Positions 5,242 through 11,111 of a stretch of DNA of 11,111 bases are shown here, piece after piece. Every line of letters starts with the position of its first letter. Position 1 is the first letter of the stretch. The stretch is from an uncultured Bacilli bacterium (GTDB lineage Bacteria > Bacillota_I > Bacilli_A > RF39 > UBA660). The stretch lies in assembly GCA_934098665.1 (NCBI GenBank), contig CAKOOO010000021.1, positions 1-11,111 of the forward strand, given 5' to 3'. The position numbers and the translations under genes are program-made. The notes under the pieces were generated by a model that did not search any database, had not been told where the DNA came from, and saw only the letters and a list, made by a program, of their open reading frames with translations.

Positions 5242-5568
5242 GTGCCTATCATTGCATATAAAGAAAAATTAAAAGATTTAAAAGTTAGTTTTGCTTTTAA
5301 TACATGTTACTGTAAAGAATATAAATTAAAAATTAAAAATTCAGACATTTGTTTTTATGAAGAAAAAAGCATTATAAAAGATACTATAAAAAACTTTAAT
5401 GAAAATGAATTTAATATGTATATTGATAATTTTAAAATTTATTATGTTGCCCTATCCAAATATTTTATTGATAAAATTCCTAATGTTTTTTCTATAAAAT
5501 TTGAAAAAAAGAATGAAATTTGCACTTTTTATGCCGATGAAATTGAAAATTTTCTGAAAAACAATTAA
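5242..5568 (+). CDS. Uncharacterised 108-residue cytoplasmic protein
   Basis: I do not recognise this family. The gene starts with GTG, 8 bases after GGAG (5230-5233), and begins 29 bases after gerM, so it is likely in the same transcript. The protein is lysine-rich, has no signal peptide or membrane segment, and has four cysteines: a CYC pair (residues 22 and 24), Cys37 and Cys93. Alternating hydrophobic and charged stretches suggest a small mixed alpha/beta fold. Codon use matches its neighbours. Its position after gerM suggests, but does not prove, a role in sporulation. No terminator is seen before the tRNA promoter just downstream. Confidence 0.75.
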   Translation: MPIIAYKEKLKDLKVSFAFNTCYCKEYKLKIKNSDICFYEEKSIIKDTIKNFNENEFNMYIDNFKIYYVALSKYFIDKIPNVFSIKFEKKNEICTFYADEIENFLKNN

Positions 5569-5575
5569 TTTTTAC

Positions 5576-5604
5576 TTGATATTAGAATATGTTTGATATA
5601 TAAT
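5576..5604 (+). promoter_or_regulatory. sigma-A promoter of tRNA-Arg
   Basis: TTGATA (5576-5581), a 17-base spacer and TATAAT (5599-5604) form a strong housekeeping promoter. The expected start near 5611 is just 5 bases before the mature tRNA. Confidence 0.88.
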
Positions 5605-5615
5605 TTAATTGTGCT

Positions 5616-5692
<77 letters not shown>

Positions 5693-5702
5693 ATTAAAAA
5701 TT

Positions 5703-5731
5703 ACTTATGATTAAATTCATAAGTTTTTTTT
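5703..5731 (+). terminator. Intrinsic terminator after tRNA-Arg
   Basis: ACTTATGA (5703-5710) and TCATAAGT (5717-5724) pair over 8 bases around a 6-base loop, followed by a run of eight T including the stem end. It starts 10 bases after the tRNA. Confidence 0.85.
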
Positions 5732-5775
5732 ATACCTACGTCCGACCACTTATAAAAAAAATTATAAATAATCAA

Positions 5776-5801
5776 CTAAAAAAAGTAGACTACTCTACTT
5801 T
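5776..5801 (-). terminator. Intrinsic terminator of miaB, overlapping its stop codon
   Basis: On the minus strand AAAGTAGA (5801-5794) pairs with TCTACTTT (5789-5782) around a 4-base loop, followed by a T run (to 5778). The miaB stop codon (5792-5790) lies in the loop, so the last three codons form the stem. It faces the tRNA terminator, so the two transcripts are cleanly separated. Confidence 0.85.
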
Positions 5802-7190
5802 TCCATCTAAACTAAAACTTTTAGCATCTGTTATTTTAACATTTATAATATTACCAATTTCTTTTTTATCACATTTAACATTAACAAGTTTCATTGTATC
5901 TGTATAGCCATAACATTTTGTTTTATCTTTTTCACTTTCACCAATTAAAAGTACTGGCACTACTTTATTAATTAATTTTTCATTACTTTCTTTTGAATAT
6001 TTATTTACAAGTTCATTTAATCTATGAAGTCTTTCTTCTTTTTCTTTTATGGTTACATCATCTTTCATAAATGAAGAGGCTGTACCTTTTCTTTCAGAAT
6101 AAATAAATGTATATGCTCCATCGTATTTAAGTTTATTAACAATGTCGAGTGTTTCTTCAAAGTCTTCATTAGTTTCACCTGGAAAACCTACTATAATATC
6201 TGTGGTTATGCATACATTTGGTATTTTTTCTTTCATTTTATTAAACAATGTAATATACTGCTTTTTTGTATATTTGCGATTCATTTTCTTAAGTATCTTA
6301 TCACTTCCAGATTGAATAGGAAGATGAATATAAGGCATAACATTTTTATATTTAGCAATTATATCTATCATTTTATCAGTAAAATTCCAAGGATGTGAGG
6401 TAACAAAACGAAGTCTTGGTATACCTAATTTAGCAACGCCCTCTAAAAGATCTGCAAAATCATAACCTAAATTTAAATCGTTTCCATAAGCATTAACATT
6501 TTGGCCAAGTAAAGTTATTTCTTTATAGCCAGATTTCACTAAACATTTGCACTCTTCTAAAATGGCTTCCATTTTTCGACTTCTTTCTCTTCCTCTTGTA
6601 AATGGAACAATACAATATGTACAAAATTTATCACATCCAAACATTACATTTACCCAAGCAGATACTTTAGAATCTCGCTTGTAAGAAAAGCCTTCAGGAA
6701 CAATATCACTATTTGAGTGAACTAAAATATTTTGCTTATCTAATTTTTCTATTAATAAATGAGGTAAATCAAATAAATTATTTGGACCAATTACTATATC
6801 TACATATTTATGATTTTTTTCAATTTCTTCGACTACATCCTCTTGACCTGCCATGCATCCCATTAAAACAATTATTAAATCAGTTTTTTCTTTTTTTAAA
6901 TGCTTACATCTTCCTAAATAACCAAATACTTTATCGTGAGCATTTTCTCTAATTGCACAAGTATTAAGAACTACAATATCAGAATTTTCTAAAACATCTG
7001 TTTTAACAAAACCCAATTTTTCTAAATAAGATGCAATTGCTTCGGAATCATGAACATTCATTTGACAACCATAAGTTCTTAAAAAATATTTTTTACCATC
7101 ATAAATATTTTTAATTTTTTCATCTATATTTTGATATTTAATTTCAACTTTAGTTCGATCTTTAGCTACTTTATAATCTGGTTTCAACAT
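5790..7190 (-). CDS. miaB: tRNA-2-methylthio-N6-dimethylallyladenosine synthase
   Basis: A 466-residue radical-SAM methylthiotransferase that adds a methylthio group to i6A at position 37 of tRNAs reading UNN codons. The N-terminal domain has YGCQMN (Cys42), NTCAIRENA (Cys78) and MGCMAGQ (Cys112), which hold one iron-sulfur cluster. The radical-SAM domain has FGCDKFCTYC (Cys186, Cys190, Cys193) followed by RGRERSR, the MiaB hallmark that separates it from MtaB and RimO. A C-terminal TRAM domain (about 400-460) binds tRNA. Length is normal. I chose ATG 7190-7188, after GGAAGTG; an upstream in-frame ATG at 7295 would add 35 unrelated residues and would lie upstream of the promoter. It is transcribed alone, with its own promoter and terminator. 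Confidence 0.95.
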   Translation of the reverse strand: MLKPDYKVAKDRTKVEIKYQNIDEKIKNIYDGKKYFLRTYGCQMNVHDSEAIASYLEKLGFVKTDVLENSDIVVLNTCAIRENAHDKVFGYLGRCKHLKKEKTDLIIVLMGCMAGQEDVVEEIEKNHKYVDIVIGPNNLFDLPHLLIEKLDKQNILVHSNSDIVPEGFSYKRDSKVSAWVNVMFGCDKFCTYCIVPFTRGRERSRKMEAILEECKCLVKSGYKEITLLGQNVNAYGNDLNLGYDFADLLEGVAKLGIPRLRFVTSHPWNFTDKMIDIIAKYKNVMPYIHLPIQSGSDKILKKMNRKYTKKQYITLFNKMKEKIPNVCITTDIIVGFPGETNEDFEETLDIVNKLKYDGAYTFIYSERKGTASSFMKDDVTIKEKEERLHRLNELVNKYSKESNEKLINKVVPVLLIGESEKDKTKCYGYTDTMKLVNVKCDKKEIGNIINVKITDAKSFSLDGKVE

Positions 7191-7214
7191 ATAATCACTT
7201 CCAATTTCTAAAAT

Positions 7215-7223
7215 ATTATAGCA
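7215..7223 (-). promoter_or_regulatory. Extended -10 promoter of miaB
   Basis: On the minus strand TGC-TATAAT (7223-7215) is an extended -10 element, with a perfect TATAAT. The -35 region 17 bases upstream (TTTCAA) is poor, as is common with extended -10 promoters. The start near 7208 would give a leader of about 18 bases. Confidence 0.65.
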
Positions 7224-7229
7224 AAAAAA

Positions 7230-7361
7230 AATATTAATTGAAAGGGGTTTGGATGAGAAAAAAGTTTGTAAGGTATGTGAGGTACTTTTTAGCATAGTAA
7301 TGTAAATAATTTATAATTATTTATTAAGAAGAATTATCCAAAACCCGCTTTCAAATAGTAA
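7230..7361 (+). repeat. Inverted-repeat element, possibly MITE-like or a structured RNA
   Basis: The ends of a 117-bp segment (7238-7354) are inverted copies: TTGAAAGGGGTTTGGAT at the left and ATCCAAAACCCGCTTTCAA at the right, differing by two single-base indels. Flanks are ATATTAA (7231-7237) and ATAGTAA (7355-7361), 6 of 7 identical, which could be an old target duplication. Inside is a perfect palindrome, TAAATAAT-TTATA-ATTATTTA. Read on the minus strand, the outer pairing is followed by a run of nine T just before the miaB promoter. It contains no gene. The rest of the serS-miaB gap shows a small hairpin (7353-7373) and two TTCGACA copies. Confidence 0.5.
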
Positions 7362-7441
7362 TTTACACTATTTATTTTTATAAATCAAGGACTTCGACAA
7401 ACGTTATCAAAATGTTACAAATTTCGACATTTTTCTTAAAT

Positions 7442-7464
7442 AAAAAAAGCCTATTTTTTAGGCT
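7442..7464 (-). terminator. Intrinsic terminator of serS, overlapping its end
   Basis: On the minus strand AGCCTA (7464-7459) pairs with TAGGCT (7453-7448) around a loop of five A, followed by seven T. The stop codon TAG of serS is the start of the second arm. Confidence 0.88.
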
Positions 7465-8737
7465 CTATTTTAGTTATTCCCCCCATATATGGTCTTAAAA
7501 CCTCTGGAATAGAAATACTTTTATCTTCATTATAATTATTTTCTACAAAAGCAATCAATGCTCTTGGAGAAGCAAGTACAGTATTATTTAATGTATGAAC
7601 AAAATATGTTCCATTTTCTGATTTAGTTCTAATTTTAAGTCTTCGTGCTTGAGCATCAGAAAGATTTGAACAAGAACCTACTTCAAAATATTTTTTTTGT
7701 CTTGGACTCCAAGCTTCAATATCACATGATTTAACTTTAAGGTCTGCAAGGTCTCCACTACAACATTCTAATTGTCTTACTGGAATATCTAAACTTCTAA
7801 AAAGCTCTACTGTTGCTTTCCACATTTTTTCATACCAATTAAAGGCATCTTCCGGTTTGCATAAAACTATCATTTCTTGTTTTTCAAATTGATGTACTCT
7901 ATAAACTCCTTTTTCTTCAAGACCGTGAGCTCCGCCTTCTTTTCTAAAGCATGGTGAATATGAAGTAAGAGCTATAGGAAGTGATTTTTCATCAACAATT
8001 TGTCCTAAAAATCTACCTATCATTGAATGTTCACTTGTACCAATTAAATATAAATCTTCCCCTTCTATTTTATACATCATAGCTTCCATTTCTGGAAATG
8101 ACATTACTCCTTCTACAACTGATGCATGTATCATAAATGGTGGAATGCAGTACGTAAAACCTTTATTTATCATAAAATCTCTTGCGTATGATAGCATTGC
8201 ACTATGAATTCTTGCAATATCCCCAGTTAAATAATAAAATCCTTCCCCAGAGGTTCTTCCTGCACTTTCCTTATCAAGTCCATTAAGACTTTCCATTATA
8301 TCAGCATGATAAGGCACTTCATAATCTAAAACTTTAGGTTCACCAAATCTTTGAACTTCAACATTTTCACTATCATCTTTACCAATAGGTACACTTGGAT
8401 CAATAATATTAGGAATCAACATCATACTCTGCCTAATTTGATCCTCTAAACGTTCTTCTTCTACTGTTAACCCAGCAATTTGTGAATTAAGTTCGTTAAC
8501 ATGTTTTTTTGCTTCCTCAACTTTAGTAAATTCTTTATTTTTTATATAAGTACCAATCATAGAACTTATATTATTTTTTTCACAACGAAGCTCATCAACT
8601 TTGAATTTAGTTTCACGATATTTTTTATCTTTTTCTTTGATTTCATCTACTAAAGGTATTTTTTCATCTTGAAACTTTTTTCTAATATTTTCCTTTACTA
8701 AATCACTATTTTCTCTAATTAAATTAATATCTATCAT
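7451..8737 (-). CDS. serS: Seryl-tRNA synthetase
   Basis: A 428-residue class II synthetase charging tRNA-Ser (and tRNA-Sec where present). The N-terminal part (about 1-110) is the long antiparallel coiled coil that grips the long variable arm of tRNA-Ser. The catalytic domain has TSEHSM (serine pocket), motif 2 with SPCFRKEGGAHG (261-271) and YRVHQFEKQEM, and motif 3 with LNNTVLASPRALIAFVEN (383-400, Arg392). GTSEH and LNNT..ASPR differ from the usual bacterial PTAEV and LNGSGLAVGRT and look more like archaeal-type or alternative SerRS. I chose ATG 8737-8735 behind GAAAGGAAGG; an extension to 8803 would run through the T-box. Expression is controlled by the T-box leader upstream, so it responds to uncharged tRNA-Ser. 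Confidence 0.95.
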   Translation of the reverse strand: MIDINLIRENSDLVKENIRKKFQDEKIPLVDEIKEKDKKYRETKFKVDELRCEKNNISSMIGTYIKNKEFTKVEEAKKHVNELNSQIAGLTVEEERLEDQIRQSMMLIPNIIDPSVPIGKDDSENVEVQRFGEPKVLDYEVPYHADIMESLNGLDKESAGRTSGEGFYYLTGDIARIHSAMLSYARDFMINKGFTYCIPPFMIHASVVEGVMSFPEMEAMMYKIEGEDLYLIGTSEHSMIGRFLGQIVDEKSLPIALTSYSPCFRKEGGAHGLEEKGVYRVHQFEKQEMIVLCKPEDAFNWYEKMWKATVELFRSLDIPVRQLECCSGDLADLKVKSCDIEAWSPRQKKYFEVGSCSNLSDAQARRLKIRTKSENGTYFVHTLNNTVLASPRALIAFVENNYNEDKSISIPEVLRPYMGGITKIEPKK

Positions 8738-8755
8738 TTTTTCCTTCCTTTCATT

Positions 8756-8801
8756 AAAAAAGACACACACAACAACTTTTAAGGAGCAATGCTGCGGTGC
8801 C
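8756..8801 (-). terminator. T-box terminator hairpin of serS, rich in G-U pairs
   Basis: On the minus strand GGCACCGCAGCA (8801-8790) can pair with TGTTGTG-T-GTGTC (8774-8762): 12 pairs, three of them G-U, with one bulged U, directly followed by six T (8761-8756). The first arm uses the T-box bases themselves, so it cannot form together with the antiterminator. This is the expected off-state when tRNA-Ser is charged. Confidence 0.75.
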
Positions 8802-8959
8802 ATCCTTTATATAACTTAATTATTCTTTAACGGAAATTACCCGAAGTTTATTAAACTTTCTAGAAAGTAGATTCATAAATATTTATTTATTAACTTTCAT
8901 CAACCGTTAACTTTCTTTAAAATAAATTATTTATTACTATTCTTCCATCACTGATTTAC
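8756..8959 (-). promoter_or_regulatory. Serine T-box riboswitch controlling serS
   Basis: A leader of about 200 bases. Stem I base: GGAAG (8946-8942) with CTTTC (8867-8863). Next comes an internal loop with AGTA (8938-8935) on one side and GAA-TCT-A on the other, closed by ATAAAT/ATTTAT. The specifier is TCT (8871-8869), a serine codon, followed by the usual purine. The T-box TGGCACCGC (8802-8794) sits in an antiterminator: AAGGA pairs with TCCTT, TGGCACC is the bulge that binds the tRNA CCA end, and GCA pairs with TGC around the loop GCAT. Uncharged tRNA-Ser should stabilise this and allow serS transcription; charged tRNA should leave the terminator to form. Confidence 0.93.
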
Positions 8960-8965
8960 AAATTT

Positions 8966-8994
8966 ATTTTAGCACTTTATTATTTATTTTACAA
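8966..8994 (-). promoter_or_regulatory. sigma-A promoter of the serS T-box transcript
   Basis: On the minus strand TTGTAA (8994-8989), a 17-base spacer and TAAAAT (8971-8966), each with four or five of six consensus bases. The start near 8959 lies just before T-box stem I, which supports the placement. Confidence 0.75.
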
Positions 8995-8999
8995 GAAAA

Positions 9000-9189
9000 A
9001 TATATTTTTTATAAAATTTGATTTTTTTTTAACAAATATACTCTGAAAAAGAAAACAGCCTTCAACCAGTAAGAATATTGATAAAATATGCTAGATGTAC
9101 TAAAACAGTTAGATGAGGTTAGCAAGAAAGAAGATGTTATTAATTGCCACTAAAGCAGAACATAGTAAAAATGTTTAATTTTTCACAAA
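9000..9189 (+). other. Gap between divergent serS and polymerase genes, no confident gene
   Basis: AT-rich spacer without a supported gene. A 21-codon reading frame at 9088-9153 on the plus strand (starting MLDVLKQLDEVSKKEDV) is polar and helix-like but has no ribosome binding site. It could be a gene remnant or chance. It is followed by a hairpin with T runs on both sides. Confidence 0.4.
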
Positions 9190-9221
9190 AAAGTAATTAT
9201 GAAAATTATTTACTTTTTTTT
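9190..9221 (+). terminator. Possible bidirectional terminator between divergent genes
   Basis: AAAGTAA (9190-9196) and TTACTTT (9210-9216) pair over 7 bases around a 13-base loop. T runs follow on both strands (to 9221 on plus; six A at 9187-9192 on the other side). The large AT-only stem is weak. No confident gene lies directly upstream on either strand. Confidence 0.4.
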
Positions 9222-9234
9222 CAAATTTTTCCAG

Positions 9235-9262
9235 TTGATTTTTAATGTTAGTTAGATATAAT
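9235..9262 (+). promoter_or_regulatory. sigma-A promoter of the Y-family polymerase operon
   Basis: TTGATT (9235-9240), a 16-base spacer and TATAAT (9257-9262). The start is expected near 9269, immediately before a LexA-like palindrome. Confidence 0.75.
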
Positions 9263-9270
9263 ATTATTAG

Positions 9271-9282
9271 AAACATTTGTTT
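9271..9282 (+). promoter_or_regulatory. Possible LexA (SOS) operator
   Basis: AAACATTTGTTT is a near-palindrome with the core AAC-N4-GTT of the Gram-positive LexA box (CGAAC-N4-GTTCG); 7 of the 10 half-site bases match when one flanking base each side is counted. It sits at the predicted transcript start of a DNA-damage-type polymerase gene, where a repressor would block transcription. Confidence 0.4.
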
Positions 9283-9295
9283 GTAAGGAGGCATT

Positions 9296-10546
9296 ATGGA
9301 AAATAATAATATTATTTGCATTGATTTAAAAAGTTTTTTTGCATCATGTGAATGCATAAGACTTAATAAAGATCCATTTTCCTATCCTCTTGTAGTTGCA
9401 AATCCAAATCAAGGTGATGGTGCTATTACCCTTGCAGTTACTCCATATTTAAAAACTTTAGGCGTTCCCTCACGAGGAAGAATTTTTGAAATACCTAAAA
9501 ATATTAAATATGACATTATTATGCCTCATATGAATTATTATATTCAAAAAAGTAAAGAAGTAGTTTCAATTTATTTAGATTACGTTTCAAAAGATGACTT
9601 ACATATATACTCCATTGATGAATGTTTTTTGGATGTTACACACTATTTAAAACTATATAAAAAAACTGATTATGAACTAGCTAAGGAAATACTTGAAAAT
9701 ATTTATAAAAAAACTGGTCTTACTGCTACTGCAGGTATTGGTCCAAATATGCTTCTTGCAAAAGTAAGTATGGATATTGAAGCAAAACACAATAAAGATA
9801 ATATTAGTAAATGGACTTATGAAGATGTAGAAAAAAAACTTTGGAAAATATCACCATTAAGTAATATGTGGGGAATTGGTAAAAATATGGAAAGAAACTT
9901 AAATAAAATGAATATTTTTTCTATTGAGGATCTTGCTAAAACAAGTTCAGGTATTTTAAAAGATAAATTTGGAGTTATAGGTTTAGAACTTTGGAATCAC
10001 GCTAATGGTATAGATACAAGTAAAATATCAGATTTTAATGGTCAAACTAAAGATAAATCATATTCAAATTCTCAAGTTCTTTTCAAAGATTATAATGAAA
10101 AAAATATATTTTTAATAATTAATGAAATGGTTGATAATTTATGTGAAAGACTTCGAAAAAATAATAAAGAAGCAGCCTATTTTGGCCTTGGCATAACTTA
10201 TTCAAAAAATACTCCCGGTGGATTTTATCATAATGTTAAACTTGATAATTCTACAGATAAATCTAATGACTTTATAAAATATGCAAATTTAATATTTGAT
10301 AAATTTTATGAAGGATTACCTATTAGAAAAGTTACTGTATGTGCTGGAAAACTTACAGATAAACTTGGAACACAATTAAATCTTTTTGAAAAATATGAAG
10401 AAAAAGAAAAAAATGATAATATTAATTTAACACTTGATGTAATAAAAAAGAAATATGGAAAAAATAGTGTTTTAAAAGCCTCAAGTTTACTTGAAGATTC
10501 CACAGTTAAAGATAGAAATAAGAAAATTGGTGGTCATAATGCATGA
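9296..10546 (+). CDS. Y-family (UvrX/YqjW-type) translesion DNA polymerase
   Basis: A 416-residue error-prone DNA polymerase that copies damaged templates. The palm has Asp10 in ICIDLKSFFASCEC and the acidic pair Asp108-Glu109 in YSIDECFLD; Phe15 is the likely steric gate that rejects ribonucleotides. Lysine two residues after Asp10 and the RGRIFEIP segment (60-67) point to the UmuC/UvrX/YqjW branch rather than DinB. A helix-hairpin-helix region (about 188-215) is followed by the little-finger domain. QLNLF (360-364) is a beta-clamp binding motif, and the C-terminus IGGHNA is typical of the UvrX/YqjW group. The start follows AAGGAGG by 4 bases. The gene overlaps its YolD-like partner by 8 bases, the same pairing seen for yqjW-yqjX and uvrX-yolD in Bacillus. 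SOS control is likely. Confidence 0.92.
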   Translation: MENNNIICIDLKSFFASCECIRLNKDPFSYPLVVANPNQGDGAITLAVTPYLKTLGVPSRGRIFEIPKNIKYDIIMPHMNYYIQKSKEVVSIYLDYVSKDDLHIYSIDECFLDVTHYLKLYKKTDYELAKEILENIYKKTGLTATAGIGPNMLLAKVSMDIEAKHNKDNISKWTYEDVEKKLWKISPLSNMWGIGKNMERNLNKMNIFSIEDLAKTSSGILKDKFGVIGLELWNHANGIDTSKISDFNGQTKDKSYSNSQVLFKDYNEKNIFLIINEMVDNLCERLRKNNKEAAYFGLGITYSKNTPGGFYHNVKLDNSTDKSNDFIKYANLIFDKFYEGLPIRKVTVCAGKLTDKLGTQLNLFEKYEEKEKNDNINLTLDVIKKKYGKNSVLKASSLLEDSTVKDRNKKIGGHNA

Positions 10547-10847
10547 TCGTGGAATAATAAAATGGATGCCATTTAATAGTGTTGTTTCTGGTAAAGAAAT
10601 TGTTAATAGCATTTTAAAAGAAAAAAGTAAAATATCAATGCCACTACTATCCGAAGAACAAAAAAATATAATCGAAAAAAAGATTATATTATCTTTCTAT
10701 ACAAATACAAAAATTAATCTTACCTATTATCAAAATGGGAAAATGTTAACAATAAAAAGCTACGTAAAAAAAATAGATTCTACTTATCATAAAATCTATT
10801 TTGAAAATAAAGTTATTTTATTTGATCAAATTATCCAAATTAATTAA
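10539..10847 (+). CDS. YolD-like protein, partner of the Y-family polymerase
   Basis: A 102-residue protein of the YolD-like family, whose members are usually encoded next to UvrX/YqjW polymerases. The N-terminus MHDRGIIKWMPFNSV carries the family hallmark DRG-x-IKW-x-PF. The C-terminal half (INLTYYQNGKMLTIKSYVKK, then FENKVILFDQIIQI) has the alternating pattern of a small beta barrel. The molecular role is not settled; a UmuD-like helper role for the polymerase has been suggested. I chose the ATG at 10539, which overlaps the polymerase stop codon, over an in-frame ATG at 10491 whose extra residues are not family-like. Its stop overlaps that of the convergent gene downstream. Confidence 0.85.
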   Translation: MHDRGIIKWMPFNSVVSGKEIVNSILKEKSKISMPLLSEEQKNIIEKKIILSFYTNTKINLTYYQNGKMLTIKSYVKKIDSTYHKIYFENKVILFDQIIQIN

Positions 10848-11111
10848 CTAGGAAAAATCTTTTTACTAATACAAAGATTAAAACTATTGCAAAAAGTAAA
10901 ACTATTGCAGTACATATTATCTTAACAGGTTTACTTACTTTAGGTAAATCTTTTTTTTCTTCAACAGTTGGTTCTTGTTCAGTAACTACAGGAGCCGCTT
11001 CCATTACTGGAGCAGACTGAGCTGGAGTTTGCATTGGCTCAACTGGAGTTTCAATAGCTGGAGTTTGTACTGGTTCAACAGGAGTTTCAATAGCTGGAGT
11101 TTGTACTGGTT
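10840..11111 (-). CDS. Proline-rich repeat protein with C-terminal membrane anchor, partial
   Basis: The C-terminal 89 or so residues of a gene whose start lies beyond the right edge. The visible N-terminal part consists of 12-residue repeats of the type PVQTPAIETPVE, then an Ala/Pro/Glu-rich linker and a basic stretch (KKDLPKVSKPVK). A single hydrophobic helix (IICTAIVLLFAIVLIFVLV) and the tail KRFFLVN close the protein. A membrane helix at the very end, with no sequence after it, suggests a tail-anchored protein with the repeats in the cytosol, perhaps acting as a flexible spacer for a folded domain upstream. I do not recognise the family. It converges on the YolD-like gene; the two share 8 bases at their ends. 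Confidence 0.8.
   Translation of the reverse strand, partial: PVQTPAIETPVEPVQTPAIETPVEPMQTPAQSAPVMEAAPVVTEQEPTVEEKKDLPKVSKPVKIICTAIVLLFAIVLIFVLVKRFFLVN
11019..11111 (-). repeat. 36-bp tandem repeat inside the proline-rich gene
   Basis: Three units in phase with the reading frame: 11019-11054, 11055-11090, and a third cut by the window edge at 11091-11111. The second and third are identical over the 21 bases visible; the first differs at about 5 of 36 positions. The array continues outside the window. Each unit encodes 12 residues with proline every few positions. Confidence 0.9.

Noticed and set aside
5707..5907. Plus-strand reading frame of 66 codons after the tRNA
   Set aside because: It runs through two terminators and is antisense to the conserved end of miaB.
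6713..6952. Plus-strand reading frame of 79 codons
   Set aside because: Antisense to the conserved N-terminal half of miaB.
7191..7295. 35-residue N-terminal extension of MiaB
   Set aside because: It lies upstream of the promoter and inside the inverted-repeat element, and is unlike MiaB proteins.
8738..8803. 22-residue N-terminal extension of SerRS
   Set aside because: It reads through the T-box antiterminator and terminator; the ATG at 8737 has a proper ribosome binding site.
9175..9357. Minus-strand reading frame of 60 codons
   Set aside because: It covers the polymerase promoter and start in antisense and has no family features.
10306..10503. Minus-strand reading frame of 65 codons
   Set aside because: Antisense to the clamp-binding and C-terminal region of the polymerase.
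10491..10538. 16-residue extension of the YolD-like protein
   Set aside because: It lies wholly within the polymerase gene; the family hallmark begins right after the ATG at 10539.
11019..11111. CRISPR array
   Set aside because: The 36-bp units are contiguous without spacers and are in frame with a proline-rich coding sequence.

Overview
The window is very AT-rich chromosomal DNA of a low-GC Gram-positive bacterium. GerE is a Bacilli-type spore regulator, and here it sits beside SpoIIIAH and GerM, so the likely source is an endospore-forming member of the Bacilli, possibly an uncultured gut lineage; the exact lineage is inference. TGA is used as a stop codon (for example ending the DNA polymerase gene), so this is not a mycoplasma-type code.

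Left part (minus strand, about 1-3300). The window opens inside rpsU (ribosomal protein S21), which has its own near-consensus promoter. Upstream of it on the same strand is a compact peptide-secretion operon. It contains a C39-peptidase ABC exporter, a very small membrane-anchored accessory protein, and at least three tiny precursor genes that are easily missed. The three leaders share the pattern E-T-x-x-Y-[V/I]-G-G-A, and the exporter carries the protease that cuts after such Gly-Gly sites. Two precursors have GxxxG motifs and lie in tandem, as in two-peptide (class IIb) bacteriocins. A possible decayed fourth precursor and a long hairpin lie between the first and second. No immunity gene is recognisable.

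Centre (plus strand, about 3400-5700). spoIIIAH, gerE and gerM are followed by a small unknown gene and a tRNA-Arg(UCU). SpoIIIAH and GerM both belong to the mother cell-forespore channel apparatus in Bacillus subtilis, and GerE is the late mother-cell regulator, so this is a sporulation cluster. Here spoIIIAH is not inside a spoIIIA operon.

Right part. miaB and serS follow on the minus strand, separated by a structured 117-bp inverted-repeat element. serS is under a complete serine T-box: a UCU specifier, an antiterminator, and a competing terminator rich in G-U pairs. On the plus strand, a UvrX/YqjW-type Y-family DNA polymerase and a YolD-like partner form an overlapping pair behind a promoter with a LexA-like palindrome. 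The window ends inside a convergent gene for a proline-rich, repeat-containing protein with a C-terminal membrane anchor.
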